DNA of 64,000 bases from an uncultured Saccharospirillaceae bacterium (GCA_947499545.1 CANMOZ010000002.1:124001-188000), one strand, 5' to 3'; positions 1 to 9,991 are shown, counted from the first letter of the stretch. Translations and numbers: made by a program. The notes: generated by a model not told the origin, from the sequence alone.

Positions 1-1484
1 AACAGATTCAACTGTTGAGCAAAGCTGAAACCCCAGCTTTTCCATTGGACGAATACTCTGACGTTGGCGAAGATGTGCGCCTGAAATACCGCTATTTGGA
101 TCTTCGTCGCCCCGAAATGCAGCGCAACCTGGTATTTCGCTCCAAGGTAAACCACTTAGTGCGTAATTACCTTGAGCAAAACGGCTTCCTCGACATTGAA
201 ACCCCTATTTTGACGCGTGCGACACCTGAAGGCGCTCGTGACTATCTCGTGCCTAGCCGTACCCATGAAGGGCAATTTTTTGCGTTGCCGCAGTCGCCAC
301 AGCTGTTTAAGCAGTTGTTAATGGTGTCGGGTATGGATCGCTACTATCAAATCGCTAAATGTTTCCGCGATGAAGATTTACGTGCAGATCGCCAGCCAGA
401 GTTCACACAAATTGACTTAGAAGCTTCTTTCGTAGATGAAGAAGACATCATGGGACTCACCGAAGGCATGATCCAGCATATCTTCAAAACATTGAAAGAT
501 GTGGATTTAGGCACCTTCCCTCGAATGAGCTTTGCTGAAGCCCAAGAGCGTTTTGGTTCGGATAAGCCCGATCTTCGTATTCCATTGGAATTAGTAGACG
601 TTGGCGACTTGATGGCAGAAGTGGAATTCAAAGTGTTCTCTGCGCCAGCAAAAGATCCAAAAGGTCGTGTAGCCGCTTTGAAAGTGCCAAAGGGATCTGA
701 ATTAACACGTAAGCAAATTGATGATTACACCAAGTTTGTAGGCATCTACGGCGCGAAAGGATTGGCTTACATCAAGGTCAATGATAAAGCGGATCTTGAA
801 AATGGTTTGCAGTCTCCGATTGTAAAATTCCTACCTGAAAACGTGCGTCAGGCCATTTTGGATCGCACCGCTGCTGAAAATGGCGATTTAATCTTCTTTG
901 GTGCCGATCAAACAAAAGTGGTGAACGAAGCCTTGGGTGCTTTGCGTGTGAAGCTTGGGGAAGACCTGAATCTTTACACAGCCGAATGGGCGCCCTTATG
1001 GGTGGTTGATTTCCCAATGTTTGAAGAGTTGGATGGCGGTAAATTGACCGCACTGCACCATCCATTCACGCAACCCTCAACGGATGTTACGGCGTTAAAA
1101 GACAGCCCTGTTGAAGCGCTCTCGCGTGCTTATGACATGGTGCTGAACGGCGTGGAATTGGGTGGTGGCTCTATTCGTATTCACGACACTGATATGCAAA
1201 AGCAGGTGTTCGAAGTATTGGGAATCGGTGAAGAAGAAGCCAAAGAAAAGTTTGGGTTCTTGTTGGATGCTTTGCAATTCGGTGCGCCTCCTCACGGAGG
1301 GTTGGCCTTTGGTTTGGATCGTCTCATCATGTTGATGGTTGGTGCGTCATCCATTCGTGAAGTGATTGCCTTCCCGAAAACGCAAACCGCAGCTTGCCCA
1401 ATGACACAAGCACCAGGCACAGTGTCTCAAGCACAGTTGCGTGAATTGAACATCCGTTTGCGTGAGAAAGCTAAAAGCGAGTAA
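1..1484 (+). CDS. aspS: Aspartyl-tRNA synthetase, 5'-truncated by window edge
   Basis: Class II aminoacyl-tRNA synthetase that charges tRNA-Asp (or tRNA-Asp/Asn) in the cytoplasm. The frame is open to base 3 with no plausible start, so the N-terminal OB-fold anticodon domain lies upstream. The visible part begins just before the conserved [15 protein letters not shown] segment, followed by motif 2 ([18 protein letters not shown]), the GAD insertion domain in the middle third, and motif 3 near the C-terminus ([13 protein letters not shown]). About 490 of the roughly 590 residues of the bacterial family are present. It ends 81 bp before yebC, as in many gammaproteobacteria where aspS, yebC and the ruv genes are co-transcribed. 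Confidence 0.97.
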   Translation, partial: QIQLLSKAETPAFPLDEYSDVGEDVRLKYRYLDLRRPEMQRNLVFRSKVNHLVRNYLEQNGFLDIETPILTRATPEGARDYLVPSRTHEGQFFALPQSPQLFKQLLMVSGMDRYYQIAKCFRDEDLRADRQPEFTQIDLEASFVDEEDIMGLTEGMIQHIFKTLKDVDLGTFPRMSFAEAQERFGSDKPDLRIPLELVDVGDLMAEVEFKVFSAPAKDPKGRVAALKVPKGSELTRKQIDDYTKFVGIYGAKGLAYIKVNDKADLENGLQSPIVKFLPENVRQAILDRTAAENGDLIFFGADQTKVVNEALGALRVKLGEDLNLYTAEWAPLWVVDFPMFEELDGGKLTALHHPFTQPSTDVTALKDSPVEALSRAYDMVLNGVELGGGSIRIHDTDMQKQVFEVLGIGEEEAKEKFGFLLDALQFGAPPHGGLAFGLDRLIMLMVGASSIREVIAFPKTQTAACPMTQAPGTVSQAQLRELNIRLREKAKSE

Positions 1485-1565
1485 TGGATCTGGACGAGGG
1501 GGCGTCTGTCAGTAGCCCCCTGCAACAACGATTCACATCCAATCACAGACGACAGAGCTAAAAAC

Positions 1566-2315
1566 ATGGCAGGACACAGTAAGTGGGCGAATATTCGTCA
1601 CAGAAAAGCTGCGCAAGATGCCAAGCGCGGTAAAGTATTTACAAAACTCATTCGTGAAATTGTGGTAGCAGCACGCGCTGGCGGCCCGATTCCTGAAGAT
1701 AACCCAAGATTACGTGCGGTTATTGATAAAGCCTTAACGGCGAACATGAAGCGCGACACCATTGACAAGGCCATTGCACGCGGTGCCGGTACCGACGACG
1801 CCGATAATTACGATGAATTAACCTATGAAGGTTATGGGCCTGGTGGCGTTGCCATCATGGTGGAGTGCATGACGGATAACCGTAATCGCACCGTTTCCGA
1901 AGTACGTCACGCATTTACCAAGTGCGGTGGAAACTTAGGAACCGACGGTTCTGTGGCTTACTTATTTTCTAAGCAAGGACAAATCCTGTTTGCACCCGGT
2001 GCCGATGAAGAGAAAATTCTTGAAACGGCCTTGGAAGCCGGTGCTGAAGACGTCATTACCAATGATGATGGCAGTATTGAGGTTGCCACCGCTCCAGAAG
2101 ATTACATGAACGTTAAAGAAGCATTGGCTCAACTGACGTTTGAGATGGCTAATGCAGAAGTGGCCATGGTGCCCTCAATGCAAAGTGAGCTTGATGAAGA
2201 CAACGCCGGTAAAGTACTGAAGTTGATTGATATGCTAGAAGATCTAGACGATGTTCAAAATGTCTACCATAACGCAGACATTGCGGACGACATTCTAGAA
2301 AAATTACAAAGCTAA
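1566..2315 (+). CDS. yebC: YebC/PmpR family regulatory protein (TACO1 family)
   Basis: A 249-residue cytoplasmic protein of the YebC/PmpR/TACO1 family. It opens with the family hallmark [20 protein letters not shown] and carries the acidic middle segment ([20 protein letters not shown]). Members have been described both as DNA-binding regulators and as translation factors that relieve ribosome stalling; the sequence does not decide between these. The length is normal for the family. It lies between aspS and ruvC, the usual gammaproteobacterial arrangement. The ATG start follows an AGAGCTAAAAAC leader with a weak ribosome binding site. Confidence 0.95.
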   Translation: MAGHSKWANIRHRKAAQDAKRGKVFTKLIREIVVAARAGGPIPEDNPRLRAVIDKALTANMKRDTIDKAIARGAGTDDADNYDELTYEGYGPGGVAIMVECMTDNRNRTVSEVRHAFTKCGGNLGTDGSVAYLFSKQGQILFAPGADEEKILETALEAGAEDVITNDDGSIEVATAPEDYMNVKEALAQLTFEMANAEVAMVPSMQSELDEDNAGKVLKLIDMLEDLDDVQNVYHNADIADDILEKLQS

Positions 2316-2329
2316 TCCAAATGAAACGG

Positions 2330-2381
2330 CCCCAGATCTTCAGTCTGGGGTTAGCCACTGAGGCTAATGGGATTTAGCCTC
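2330..2381 (+). terminator. Two adjacent hairpins after yebC
   Basis: The first perfect stem is CCCCAGA (2330-2336) with TCTGGGG (2344-2350). The second is GAGGCTAA (2360-2367) with TTAGCCTC (2374-2381). They start 15 bp after the yebC stop. Neither has a following T-run, so they could be a weak terminator, an attenuator or an mRNA-stabilising 3' structure between yebC and ruvC. Confidence 0.45.
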
Positions 2382-2499
2382 GTACTTGCCCCCAATGTTT
2401 GCAAGCGTTCAAGAGTAAAGAGACGTCTCTAAAAACCCAAGGTTTTCTAGCAACTTTGGAATTTTGACCCTTGCAAGGTAACACTGACCTAACGGATTT

Positions 2500-3021
2500 A
2501 TGCCAATCATACTGGGAATCGACCCTGGCTCACGAACAACGGGCTATGGGCTAGTCAAAACACAGGGCGCTAAGTTCGAATACTTAGGCAGTGGTTGCAT
2601 CAAAGTTGGCGACCTGAATTTGGCTGAAAAACTGGGCCGTATTTACGCGTCATTACATGAGCTGATCGAGCGGTATCAACCGGAAGAAGTGGCGATTGAG
2701 CAAGTGTTTTTGGGAAAAAACGTTGATTCCGCATTAAAGCTTGGGCAAGCAAGGGGCGCCGCCATTGTGGCCGCTTCTCAGCAAAATAAACCTGTCTATG
2801 AATATTCGGCTAGAACGGTTAAGCAAGCCGTTGTGGGTACGGGAGGAGCCGATAAACTTCAGGTTCAACACATGGTTAAGACCTTACTGAAGTTACCAGC
2901 GTCTCCTCAAGCGGATGCTGCGGATGCTTTAGCCATTGCACTTTGTCATGCACAATCACAAGCGAACCAATTATTTTCAGCAGGCGCAAGCCGGGTTAAG
3001 CGAGGGCGTCTGCAATGGTAA
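2500..3021 (+). CDS. ruvC: Holliday junction resolvase RuvC
   Basis: Endonuclease that resolves Holliday junctions in concert with RuvAB. At 173 residues it has the standard length. The RNase H-like fold is marked by the N-terminal [12 protein letters not shown] with the first catalytic Asp, an internal IEQVFLGKN with a catalytic Glu, and the C-terminal [12 protein letters not shown] with the last acidic pair. Its last seven bases overlap the next gene (TRIC-type protein), implying translational coupling. The ATG is at 2500, with no close match to a Shine-Dalgarno site in the preceding bases. Confidence 0.97.
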   Translation: MPIILGIDPGSRTTGYGLVKTQGAKFEYLGSGCIKVGDLNLAEKLGRIYASLHELIERYQPEEVAIEQVFLGKNVDSALKLGQARGAAIVAASQQNKPVYEYSARTVKQAVVGTGGADKLQVQHMVKTLLKLPASPQADAADALAIALCHAQSQANQLFSAGASRVKRGRLQW

Positions 3022-3632
3022 TGTATTACTTGGATTTGTTTGGTGTCATTGTGTTTGCCATTTCCGGAGCATTAGAAGCCGGAAAAAAACGCATGGATCT
3101 CTTTGGGGTATTGATCTTAGCTGTGGTGACAGCCTTGGGCGGGGGAACGCTTAGAGACGTAATCCTTGGCAATCAACCCGTCGGGTGGGTAAAAGACAAT
3201 ACCTACCTCTGGTGTGCACTAGGAGCAGGCTTATTTACCTTTATCGCTGGTCGCTTTGCTCACTTTCCAAGGCGGATGTTGTTGGTGGCGGATGCCTTAG
3301 GGCTGGCGGTTTTTGCAGTGATTGGAAGTGAAGTGGCTTTGTCGCTCGGAATGCCAACCTTAATTGTGACCATCATGGGCATGATGTCAGCGGTCATGGG
3401 CGGATTAATTCGAGACGTGCTGGCCAATGAAATTCCTCTGATCTTTCAAAAAGAAATTTATGCAACTGCCGCGATTCTCGGGTCTTTGAGTTACGTGGCA
3501 GGTCAATATTTGCTGCCTACGCCCCTTGCCACTCTGGTTGCTGTCACCGTTGGGTTTTCCGTGCGCTTGTTGGCCATTCGCTATAAAGTATCGCTACCTA
3601 TTTTCTTGTTAACAGAGCGAGCGTCACGATGA
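3015..3632 (+). CDS. TRIC/UPF0126-family inner-membrane protein (YadS/YicG-like)
   Basis: A 205-residue polytopic membrane protein of the UPF0126/TRIC (trimeric intracellular cation channel-like) family. It consists of two repeated three-helix units. Each carries the glycine-rich GGGTLRDV (around residues 42-49) or [11 protein letters not shown] (around residues 130-140) motif that follows a hydrophobic helix containing Ser-Gly-Ala or Ile-Gly. Bacterial members are thought to be cation channels or transporters; the substrate here is unknown. It overlaps ruvC by 7 bp and ruvA by 4 bp, so it is wedged inside the ruv operon, which is unusual. Confidence 0.85.
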   Translation: MVMYYLDLFGVIVFAISGALEAGKKRMDLFGVLILAVVTALGGGTLRDVILGNQPVGWVKDNTYLWCALGAGLFTFIAGRFAHFPRRMLLVADALGLAVFAVIGSEVALSLGMPTLIVTIMGMMSAVMGGLIRDVLANEIPLIFQKEIYATAAILGSLSYVAGQYLLPTPLATLVAVTVGFSVRLLAIRYKVSLPIFLLTERASR

Positions 3633-4246
3633 TTGGTATGCTACGAGGCACTTTGACTGAACGGTGTTTACCCGACATATTGATTGAGGTGCAAGGGGTC
3701 GGCTATGAGGTACAAGTGCCACTCAACACCTTAGCGACCTTAGGGGAAATCGGTAGCAACGTTAAGTTGTACACGCATTTTGTTGTGCGTGAAGATGCTC
3801 AGCAACTGTATGGGTTTATCGATAAAACCAGTCGATCGTTGTTTCGCAGTTTAATAAAAGTCAATGGAGTTGGCCCTAAACTCGCCATGGCTATTTTATC
3901 CAGCATGGACGTTAAGCATTTTGTGCAAGCGGTTCAACAACACGACAGCCAAGCATTGGTACGTGTCCCTGGTGTTGGAAAGAAAACGGCAGAGCGATTA
4001 GTCATTGAAATGAGTGATCGACTCAAAGAGTGGGAAACCGCGGTGGATATGCCTTTTGAACTTCAGTCTGCGGATAACTTACCCTCTGATGTTCAAGGGC
4101 AGCAGCTTCAAGAGGCCGAGTCTGCATTGGTTTCGTTGGGGTATAAACCTGCCCAAGCAACCAAAACGTTGAACCAAATAAAACAGCAAGCGAACTCAAC
4201 AGAAGAACTGATACGGTTAGCGTTAAAGCAATTTGCGATGGTTTAA
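3629..4246 (+). CDS. ruvA: Holliday junction branch-migration protein RuvA
   Basis: The junction-binding subunit of the RuvAB branch-migration motor, 205 residues, normal length. Domain I is an OB-fold (GTLTERCLPDILIEVQGVGYEVQVP). Domain II has two helix-hairpin-helix motifs (VNGVGPKLAMAIL and VPGVGKKTAERLV). A variable linker leads to the C-terminal three-helix domain that contacts RuvB (ESALVSLGYKPAQATKTL). The ATGA overlap with the upstream TRIC-type gene suggests coupled translation. The expected partner gene ruvB does not follow; a hairpin and the flagellar cluster do. Confidence 0.97.
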   Translation: MIGMLRGTLTERCLPDILIEVQGVGYEVQVPLNTLATLGEIGSNVKLYTHFVVREDAQQLYGFIDKTSRSLFRSLIKVNGVGPKLAMAILSSMDVKHFVQAVQQHDSQALVRVPGVGKKTAERLVIEMSDRLKEWETAVDMPFELQSADNLPSDVQGQQLQEAESALVSLGYKPAQATKTLNQIKQQANSTEELIRLALKQFAMV

Positions 4247-4281
4247 CGACCTTTAACCTTAATAAACCCTATCTTAATGAA

Positions 4282-4303
4282 AGCGCCTAAGTATTTAGGC
4301 GCT
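4282..4303 (+). terminator. Hairpin terminator after ruvA
   Basis: A perfect 9-bp stem, AGCGCCTAA (4282-4290) with TTAGGCGCT (4295-4303), has a 4-base loop. A T-rich run occurs a little further on (4314-4322). It closes the aspS/yebC/ruv transcription unit before the flagellar cluster. Confidence 0.65.
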
Positions 4304-4424
4304 CTAAGCTGTAATTATTTTTTGGCGTTGACGGGCTTATATTGTCTGGCTCGGTTTGAACGATCAAATCGCTCTATTCATCTCGCTATCTATAAAAAAA
4401 AAGAATGACTTAAGTGGGCTAGTC

Positions 4425-4440
4425 TGGTGACTATCTTGCA
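4425..4440 (+). promoter_or_regulatory. Sigma-54 (RpoN) promoter for flhA
   Basis: TGG at 4425-4427 and TTGCA at 4436-4440 place the invariant GG (-24) and GC (-12) exactly 12 positions apart, as in the consensus TGGCACG-N4-TTGCA. The predicted transcription start is near 4451. This fits the known FleQ/RpoN control of flhA operons in polar flagellates. It also argues against a TTG start at 4452, which would leave no leader. Confidence 0.75.
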
Positions 4441-4478
4441 CTGGAAGCTTCTTGAATCTTCCGAGTATTGCAGCGGAT

Positions 4479-6638
4479 ATGTCGGCAACGTCTACGGTAA
4501 AAGAAATAGGTCATAACCTTCAAGCGCTTACCCGAGGGAACTTAGTGATTCCTTTCTTGGTGTTGGTGCTCTTAGGCATGATGACGCTGCCAATACCCAC
4601 TTTTCTACTGGATACATTCTTTTCATTCAATATTGCCCTCTCCATTGTTGTCCTTCTGGTCTGTGTTTACACCTTGAGGCCACTCGATTTCGCGGTTTTT
4701 CCAACCATTCTATTGGTGGCCACATTGTTACGATTGGCGCTTAATGTTGCCTCAACGAGAATCGTTTTGCTGTACGGGCATGAAGGAGGGGACGCCGCAG
4801 GGAAAGTGATAGAAGCCTTCGGTAAAGTATTGATTGGCGGTAATTATGCCGTTGGTCTGGTGGTTTTCCTAATTTTGATGATCATCAACTTTGTGGTGGT
4901 TACCAAAGGCGCAGGTCGGGTTTCTGAGGTCAGTGCGCGATTCACTCTAGACGCCATGCCGGGTAAACAAATGGCGATTGATGCTGATCTGAACGCAGGC
5001 TTGATTGATGCGGATCAAGCTAAACAGAGGCGCCAAGATATTGCCTCGGAGGCGGATTTTTATGGCGCCATGGACGGTGCTAGCAAATTTGTAAAAGGCG
5101 ATGCGATTGCAGGCATATTAATTCTCATTATTAATATTTTGGGTGGGTTGGCCATTGGGGTGGCTCAACACGATCTGGATTTTTCGGATGCGGTCGAAAA
5201 ATATACCTTACTGACCATTGGTGATGGCCTTGTTGCTCAAATTCCTTCGCTGTTACTGTCCACAGCGACCGCTATCATTGTCACTCGGAATTCTTCATCC
5301 ATTGATGTTGGGCAGCAAGTGCTGCAGCAGATGTTTTCTTCTGCTCGGGCATTGGCCATTTCAGCTGGGATATTGATTGTTTTGGGATTAATCCCAGGCA
5401 TGCCACATCTGGCCTTTTTAGGGTTGGGTTTGATTGCGGCTGTCATCGCTTTTTATATTTATTGGAAAGCGAATTTAAAAGGTAAGTGGCCTCTTCCTAA
5501 ATCTCAAAAAGAGCAAGTCACTAAAGCCGCTCCCGAAACGGAATCCATGCCTGAGCCTGAAGTTAAAGAGCTCAGCTGGGAAGATATGGAATCCGTTGAC
5601 CGTATTGGTTTGGAAGTGGGGTATCGACTCATTCCCTTGGTTGATAAAGCACAGGGTGGGCAGTTATTAAGTCGCATTAAAGGCGTTAGAAAAAAACTTT
5701 CTCAGGAATTAGGGTTTTTGATTCCTTCTGTGCACATTCGCGATAATTTAGACCTTAATCCTAATGCCTACCGAATTACGTTAATGGGCGTTGTATTAGC
5801 AGAAGTTGAAATTTTTCCGGAACGACTGTTAGCCATTAATCCAGGTCAGGTGTTTGGAAAAATACAGGGCATTGAAACAAAAGATCCCGCTTTTGGGTTG
5901 GACGCTCTGTGGATAGAGCAAACTCAAAAAGAACAAGCTCAGACGTTTGGATTTACCGTTGTCGATGCGAGCACTGTGATTGCAACGCATATTAACCAAC
6001 TACTGCAAGAACAAGCGCATGAACTCATCGGTCATGAGGATGCGCAAAAAATGCTGGATATTCTGGCGAAAAGTTCACCTAAGTTGGCTGAAGAATTGGT
6101 TCCGAATAAAGTGTCTTTGGGACAATTACTGGCGGTGCTGCAACGTTTATTAAAAGAACAGGTTCCATTGCGCGATATGCGTTCCATTGCTGAAGCCTTA
6201 GTGAATTCGCCAGTACAACCCACTGATATACAAGGGTTAACGGCTGCTGCTCGCGTAGGGTTAAGCCGCATGATTGTTCAATCGATTTTTGGCAATACAT
6301 CGACACTCACCGTCATGACGCTTGAACCAGCGCTGGAACAGCTGTTGCAACGAACCGTTCAGCAGAGTCAGCAGCAAGGGCAAACAGCAGACCCGCTGTT
6401 ACTCGAACCTAATTTGGCTGAGAAGCTGCAAAAATCTTTGAAAGATGCGACGCAAAGGCGAGAAATCCAAGGGCAACCATCGGTTGTTCTGGTCTCATCA
6501 AGCATTCGCTATTACCTAGCACAATTTATTCGAGGCAGTGTAGAACATTTATTTGTCCTCTCTTATCAGGAAGTGCCTGATAATAAAGATGTACAGGTTG
6601 TTGAGGTCATTGGCAATGTGTTGAGCGCACCTAATTAG
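4479..6638 (+). CDS. flhA: Flagellar type III export gate protein FlhA
   Basis: Inner-membrane export-gate component of the flagellar secretion apparatus. Residues about 35-330 hold eight membrane segments. The cytoplasmic FHIPEP signature sits between them ([18 protein letters not shown]). The C-terminal half (about 350-719) is the cytoplasmic nonameric ring that receives chaperone-substrate complexes. The start at ATG 4479 gives 719 residues, close to the Pseudomonas protein of about 707. An upstream in-frame TTG at 4452 would coincide with the transcription start predicted from the sigma-54 promoter and is disfavoured. It begins the flhA-flhF-flhG-fliA-che order. A paralogous gate, SctV, lies at 60138-62255. 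Confidence 0.96.
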   Translation: MSATSTVKEIGHNLQALTRGNLVIPFLVLVLLGMMTLPIPTFLLDTFFSFNIALSIVVLLVCVYTLRPLDFAVFPTILLVATLLRLALNVASTRIVLLYGHEGGDAAGKVIEAFGKVLIGGNYAVGLVVFLILMIINFVVVTKGAGRVSEVSARFTLDAMPGKQMAIDADLNAGLIDADQAKQRRQDIASEADFYGAMDGASKFVKGDAIAGILILIINILGGLAIGVAQHDLDFSDAVEKYTLLTIGDGLVAQIPSLLLSTATAIIVTRNSSSIDVGQQVLQQMFSSARALAISAGILIVLGLIPGMPHLAFLGLGLIAAVIAFYIYWKANLKGKWPLPKSQKEQVTKAAPETESMPEPEVKELSWEDMESVDRIGLEVGYRLIPLVDKAQGGQLLSRIKGVRKKLSQELGFLIPSVHIRDNLDLNPNAYRITLMGVVLAEVEIFPERLLAINPGQVFGKIQGIETKDPAFGLDALWIEQTQKEQAQTFGFTVVDASTVIATHINQLLQEQAHELIGHEDAQKMLDILAKSSPKLAEELVPNKVSLGQLLAVLQRLLKEQVPLRDMRSIAEALVNSPVQPTDIQGLTAAARVGLSRMIVQSIFGNTSTLTVMTLEPALEQLLQRTVQQSQQQGQTADPLLLEPNLAEKLQKSLKDATQRREIQGQPSVVLVSSSIRYYLAQFIRGSVEHLFVLSYQEVPDNKDVQVVEVIGNVLSAPN

Positions 6639-6662
6639 TGGACGTTGGTATATGAGTAGCCT

Positions 6663-8288
6663 ATGAAAGTTCGTCGTATCACAGCATCTAATATGCAAAA
6701 AGCGCTTAGAAAAGTATCAGAAGAAATGGGAGCCGATGCTGTCATTTTATCGAATCGTAAAGTTGATGGTGGTGTGGAAATCGTTGCTGCAGAAGATTAT
6801 CCGAACTCATCTGAACAGGTTACAACATCCTCGAACACGTCAAATAAAAATCAACCGAAGCCATCCATTAAACAATCGTTTGATGTGCAAAATGCTGAAC
6901 GTGAAGTGAATCGCCAGTTGGAATTACAAGATACATTAGCGGCATGGAAACACGCACAAACGGATGCTAATAAAAGTCAATCTAAAATAAAAAAAACTGC
7001 AGCCAGAACCCCTCAAAATTTAATCGCCTCGAACAATGAAACGCTCCAAAGCATTATTTCCAGAAATGATTTGTCTGCAAAGAAGCGCTCGAATTCTCAA
7101 AAAACAATGGGTTCTGAAAACACTTTTGCTTCAATGAAAGCTGAATTAGATCAATTGGAAAAGATGCTGGCCGCAGATGCGAATCAAGCAGCATGGACAC
7201 CCTCTCTAATGCATACCGATTTTCAAGACGTTGATATTGGTATTGCTCAGATACCAATGGATCAACCAAAGGTAACACGTCGAGAATCTACAGCTCGGAT
7301 GCTGCCAGCATGGAGTCATTACTCGCCCTGTAATTTGGTGCAAGCAGAGCTTTGGGACCGATGGAAGCGTACGGGGTTAGAAGATTGGTTATGCTTTGAC
7401 ATTACGTCAGATATACAAGGGTTTGAAAATCAAAAGCAAGCTTGGAAAAAAGGCGTGGATCGCATTCAAGCTAAAATCCCCATTGCCAAAGAAACCTGGA
7501 TGGAAGGGGGTGGAGTGTTGGCCATTGTGGGGCCAACGGGGGCAGGTAAAACGACGACGACTTGTAAGCTGGCCGTGGAGAAAGTGCTGTCACAAGGCGC
7601 CAACAGTGTGGCTTTGGTCACCACGGATAATTATCGAATAGCCGCTCATGGACAGCTATTAACCTTGGGGCGGATTTTGGGGATACGCGTCAAAACCTTG
7701 CAAGCTGGACAATCCATTAAGGAGTGTTTGCAGGAGCTTCGTGAGTATCCGTCGATTTTAATTGATACCGCTGGGCTGACCGCACATGACCCCGATTTGT
7801 CGATGCAAATGGATTTGCTCCAACAAAGTCGATCCGAATTCGATGTGATGTTGGCGCTGCCGGGCACCAGTCAGGGACGCTGTTTAAGGCGTTTGATTGA
7901 TTTATATCGCCCTCTGAATCCTTCGGCCTGCGTGCTTACCAAACTTGACGAAGCGGATGCCATGGGGGAAGTGTTAAGTGTGGTGATTGAACAAAAAATG
8001 CCCATTGCATTTGTGAGCCAAGGGCAGCGAATACCGGATGATTTAAAGCCGGCTTCGGCTCAGCTTCTATTGGAAGAAACATTAAAAAGAGCTGACCTTG
8101 AATGGCCACTCGAAGAAGCCGTTGAGGAAAAAAGAAGCGCTCAAGAGCCAAATGTTCCAGATCCCTCTGCATTTAGCGATACACAGCAAGCGACCCAATC
8201 AACCTTTCGATCTTCTTCTCAATTGGACGTCACATTGCCCATGCAGCAGCAGTTGCAACTTGATGGGAGTTCATCCACCACTTCTTGA
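6663..8288 (+). CDS. flhF: Flagellar placement SRP-type GTPase FlhF
   Basis: SRP-family GTPase that marks the cell pole for flagellar assembly. The N-terminal basic domain (MKVRRITASNMQKALRKV) is followed by a long low-complexity, charged linker up to about residue 250. The NG domain has the P-loop GPTGAGKTTTT (about 290-300), the TTDNYRIAAHGQL motif and the LIDTAGL switch, then TKLDEAD for guanine specificity. At 541 residues it is longer than typical FlhF (about 430-500). The extra length is in the linker and in a roughly 60-residue acidic/glutamine-rich C-terminal tail. It starts 24 bp after flhA and is presumably antagonised by FlhG, encoded next. Confidence 0.96.
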   Translation: MKVRRITASNMQKALRKVSEEMGADAVILSNRKVDGGVEIVAAEDYPNSSEQVTTSSNTSNKNQPKPSIKQSFDVQNAEREVNRQLELQDTLAAWKHAQTDANKSQSKIKKTAARTPQNLIASNNETLQSIISRNDLSAKKRSNSQKTMGSENTFASMKAELDQLEKMLAADANQAAWTPSLMHTDFQDVDIGIAQIPMDQPKVTRRESTARMLPAWSHYSPCNLVQAELWDRWKRTGLEDWLCFDITSDIQGFENQKQAWKKGVDRIQAKIPIAKETWMEGGGVLAIVGPTGAGKTTTTCKLAVEKVLSQGANSVALVTTDNYRIAAHGQLLTLGRILGIRVKTLQAGQSIKECLQELREYPSILIDTAGLTAHDPDLSMQMDLLQQSRSEFDVMLALPGTSQGRCLRRLIDLYRPLNPSACVLTKLDEADAMGEVLSVVIEQKMPIAFVSQGQRIPDDLKPASAQLLLEETLKRADLEWPLEEAVEEKRSAQEPNVPDPSAFSDTQQATQSTFRSSSQLDVTLPMQQQLQLDGSSSTTS

Positions 8289-8381
8289 AATCCGACCTTT
8301 TAACAAAATATGGAAATGTTGAACCCCCTTATAAATGCGAAGGTGGTATCGATCAGTCAGCGACAATAGGAGCGAGTCAAT

Positions 8382-9203
8382 ATGGTGTCACACCCCGTGC
8401 AAGTGATAGCGGTTACCGGAGGCAAAGGAGGCGTTGGTAAAAGCAATGTAGCCGTGAATTTAAGCATTGCTCTGTCTGAAATGGGTCGCAGAGTGGTGTT
8501 GCTGGATGCGGATTTGGGGTTGGCAAACGTGGATATATTGCTCGGGGTATCTGCTAGGCGAACCATCGCTGAAGTTTTATCAGGCGATGCGACTTTATTG
8601 GATGTGATGGTGACAGGTCCGGGAGGAATTCACATCATTCCTGCATCATCGGGTACCCAATCCATGGTGATGCTGTCTGCTCATGAGCACGCTGGGTTGG
8701 TGCAAGCGTTCAGTTCCATAGCGCATCAGTTGGACGTATTGGTGATTGATACCGCTGCGGGTATTTCAGGGATGGTGACCAACTTTGTTCAGGCGGCTCA
8801 AGAGATTTTGTTGGTGGTTACCAATGAACCGACATCGATCACGGATGCCTATGCTTTACTCAAAATACTCCATCAGCAGCAAGGGACCGCGCACTTTAGA
8901 GTATTGGCGAGCATGGTCAGGAGTCATCATGAAGGGCAGCAACTGTGTAATAAACTTCGAGGCGTTGCCGAGCGATTTTTGGATGTTACCCTCGAATTTG
9001 AAGGCATTATTCCCTTAGATGAACACGTGAGAAGAGCCGTTGCCCGTCAACGGGCTTATGTTGAAGTTTTCCCAAAATGCCCAGCAGCCATTGCGACCAA
9101 AGCCTTGGCGAAACGAGTGGATCAATGGCCGGTTAGGAATAGGGCGAGAGGGCATATAGAATTTTTTATTGAGCAGCTATGTCAAACAGCAGAGGTTTTA
9201 TAA
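8382..9203 (+). CDS. flhG: MinD-like ATPase FlhG/FleN, flagellar number regulator
   Basis: Deviant Walker A ATPase that restricts the number of polar flagella by antagonising FleQ and stimulating FlhF GTPase activity. The P-loop GGKGGVGKSN is at about residues 12-21, followed by the MinD-type LLDADLGLANVD. VLVIDTAAGIS forms the switch region. At 273 residues it matches FleN. The C-terminus (HIEFFIEQLCQTAEVL) is amphipathic and could be the membrane-targeting helix. A good ribosome binding site (AGGAGCG, spacing about 7) precedes the ATG. Confidence 0.95.
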   Translation: MVSHPVQVIAVTGGKGGVGKSNVAVNLSIALSEMGRRVVLLDADLGLANVDILLGVSARRTIAEVLSGDATLLDVMVTGPGGIHIIPASSGTQSMVMLSAHEHAGLVQAFSSIAHQLDVLVIDTAAGISGMVTNFVQAAQEILLVVTNEPTSITDAYALLKILHQQQGTAHFRVLASMVRSHHEGQQLCNKLRGVAERFLDVTLEFEGIIPLDEHVRRAVARQRAYVEVFPKCPAAIATKALAKRVDQWPVRNRARGHIEFFIEQLCQTAEVL

Positions 9204-9280
9204 TCGGATGCCTAATAAGAAAAACGAGGCTTAACATGAAGAGCAATATCTTCAGTGGTTGCTGTGAAATGGGTTAATGC

Positions 9281-9991
9281 ATGTACTCACACAAAACAAC
9301 CGATGCTCAACAGATACAAGCCTTAGTTGAGCAACACGCCGATCTTGTTAAGCGCATTGCTCATCACCTTCTGGGTCGATTGCCTCCCAGTGTGCAAGTG
9401 GATGATTTGATTCAATCTGGCATGATCGGTCTTATTGAAGCCGCCAAAAAATACGATGAAAGCAAAGGGGCCAGCTTCGAAACCTATGCAGGCATTCGGA
9501 TTCGAGGTGCCATGCTGGATGAAATACGTCGAGGGGATTGGGTGCCTCGTTCCGTTCATCGGAACGCTCGTCGCATTTCGGCAGCCATCAAGGAAGTTGA
9601 GGATAAAACCGGACGCGATGCACAAGATGAAGAGGTGGCTAAGCTTCTGGGCATTTCGCTGGATGAGTATCACGAACAGTTACAAGAAAGTCTAAGTGGA
9701 CGCCTTTTTAGTGTTGAAGAGCTGGGCGTTCAAGAACTCAGTGATGGAGAGACCAACCAAGAGTTGGATGGGGTAGAGCGGGTTGAATTCCAGCAACAGC
9801 TCGCGGAAGCCATTGCGACTCTCCCTGAACGAGAGCAGTGGGTGCTGGCTCTTTACTATGATGAAGAATTGAATCTCAAAGAGATTGGGCAAGTGTTGGG
9901 TGTCAGTGAGTCCCGAGTAAGCCAGATACACAGTCAAGCAGCGCTTCGATTGAGATCGCGACTTGGGGGTTGGCTGGATAACTCAAAGTGA
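9281..9991 (+). CDS. fliA: Flagellar RNA polymerase sigma-28 factor FliA
   Basis: Alternative sigma factor for late flagellar and chemotaxis genes, normally held inactive by FlgM. All sigma-28 regions are present: region 2 (VDDLIQSGMIGLIEAAKKYD, then FETYAGIRIRGAMLDEIR), region 3 (SAAIKEVEDKTGRDAQDEEVAK) and region 4 with its helix-turn-helix (LNLKEIGQVLGVSESRVSQIHSQA). At 236 residues it matches Pseudomonas FliA. It lies between flhG and cheY, the conserved Pseudomonas order. Confidence 0.97.
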   Translation: MYSHKTTDAQQIQALVEQHADLVKRIAHHLLGRLPPSVQVDDLIQSGMIGLIEAAKKYDESKGASFETYAGIRIRGAMLDEIRRGDWVPRSVHRNARRISAAIKEVEDKTGRDAQDEEVAKLLGISLDEYHEQLQESLSGRLFSVEELGVQELSDGETNQELDGVERVEFQQQLAEAIATLPEREQWVLALYYDEELNLKEIGQVLGVSESRVSQIHSQAALRLRSRLGGWLDNSK

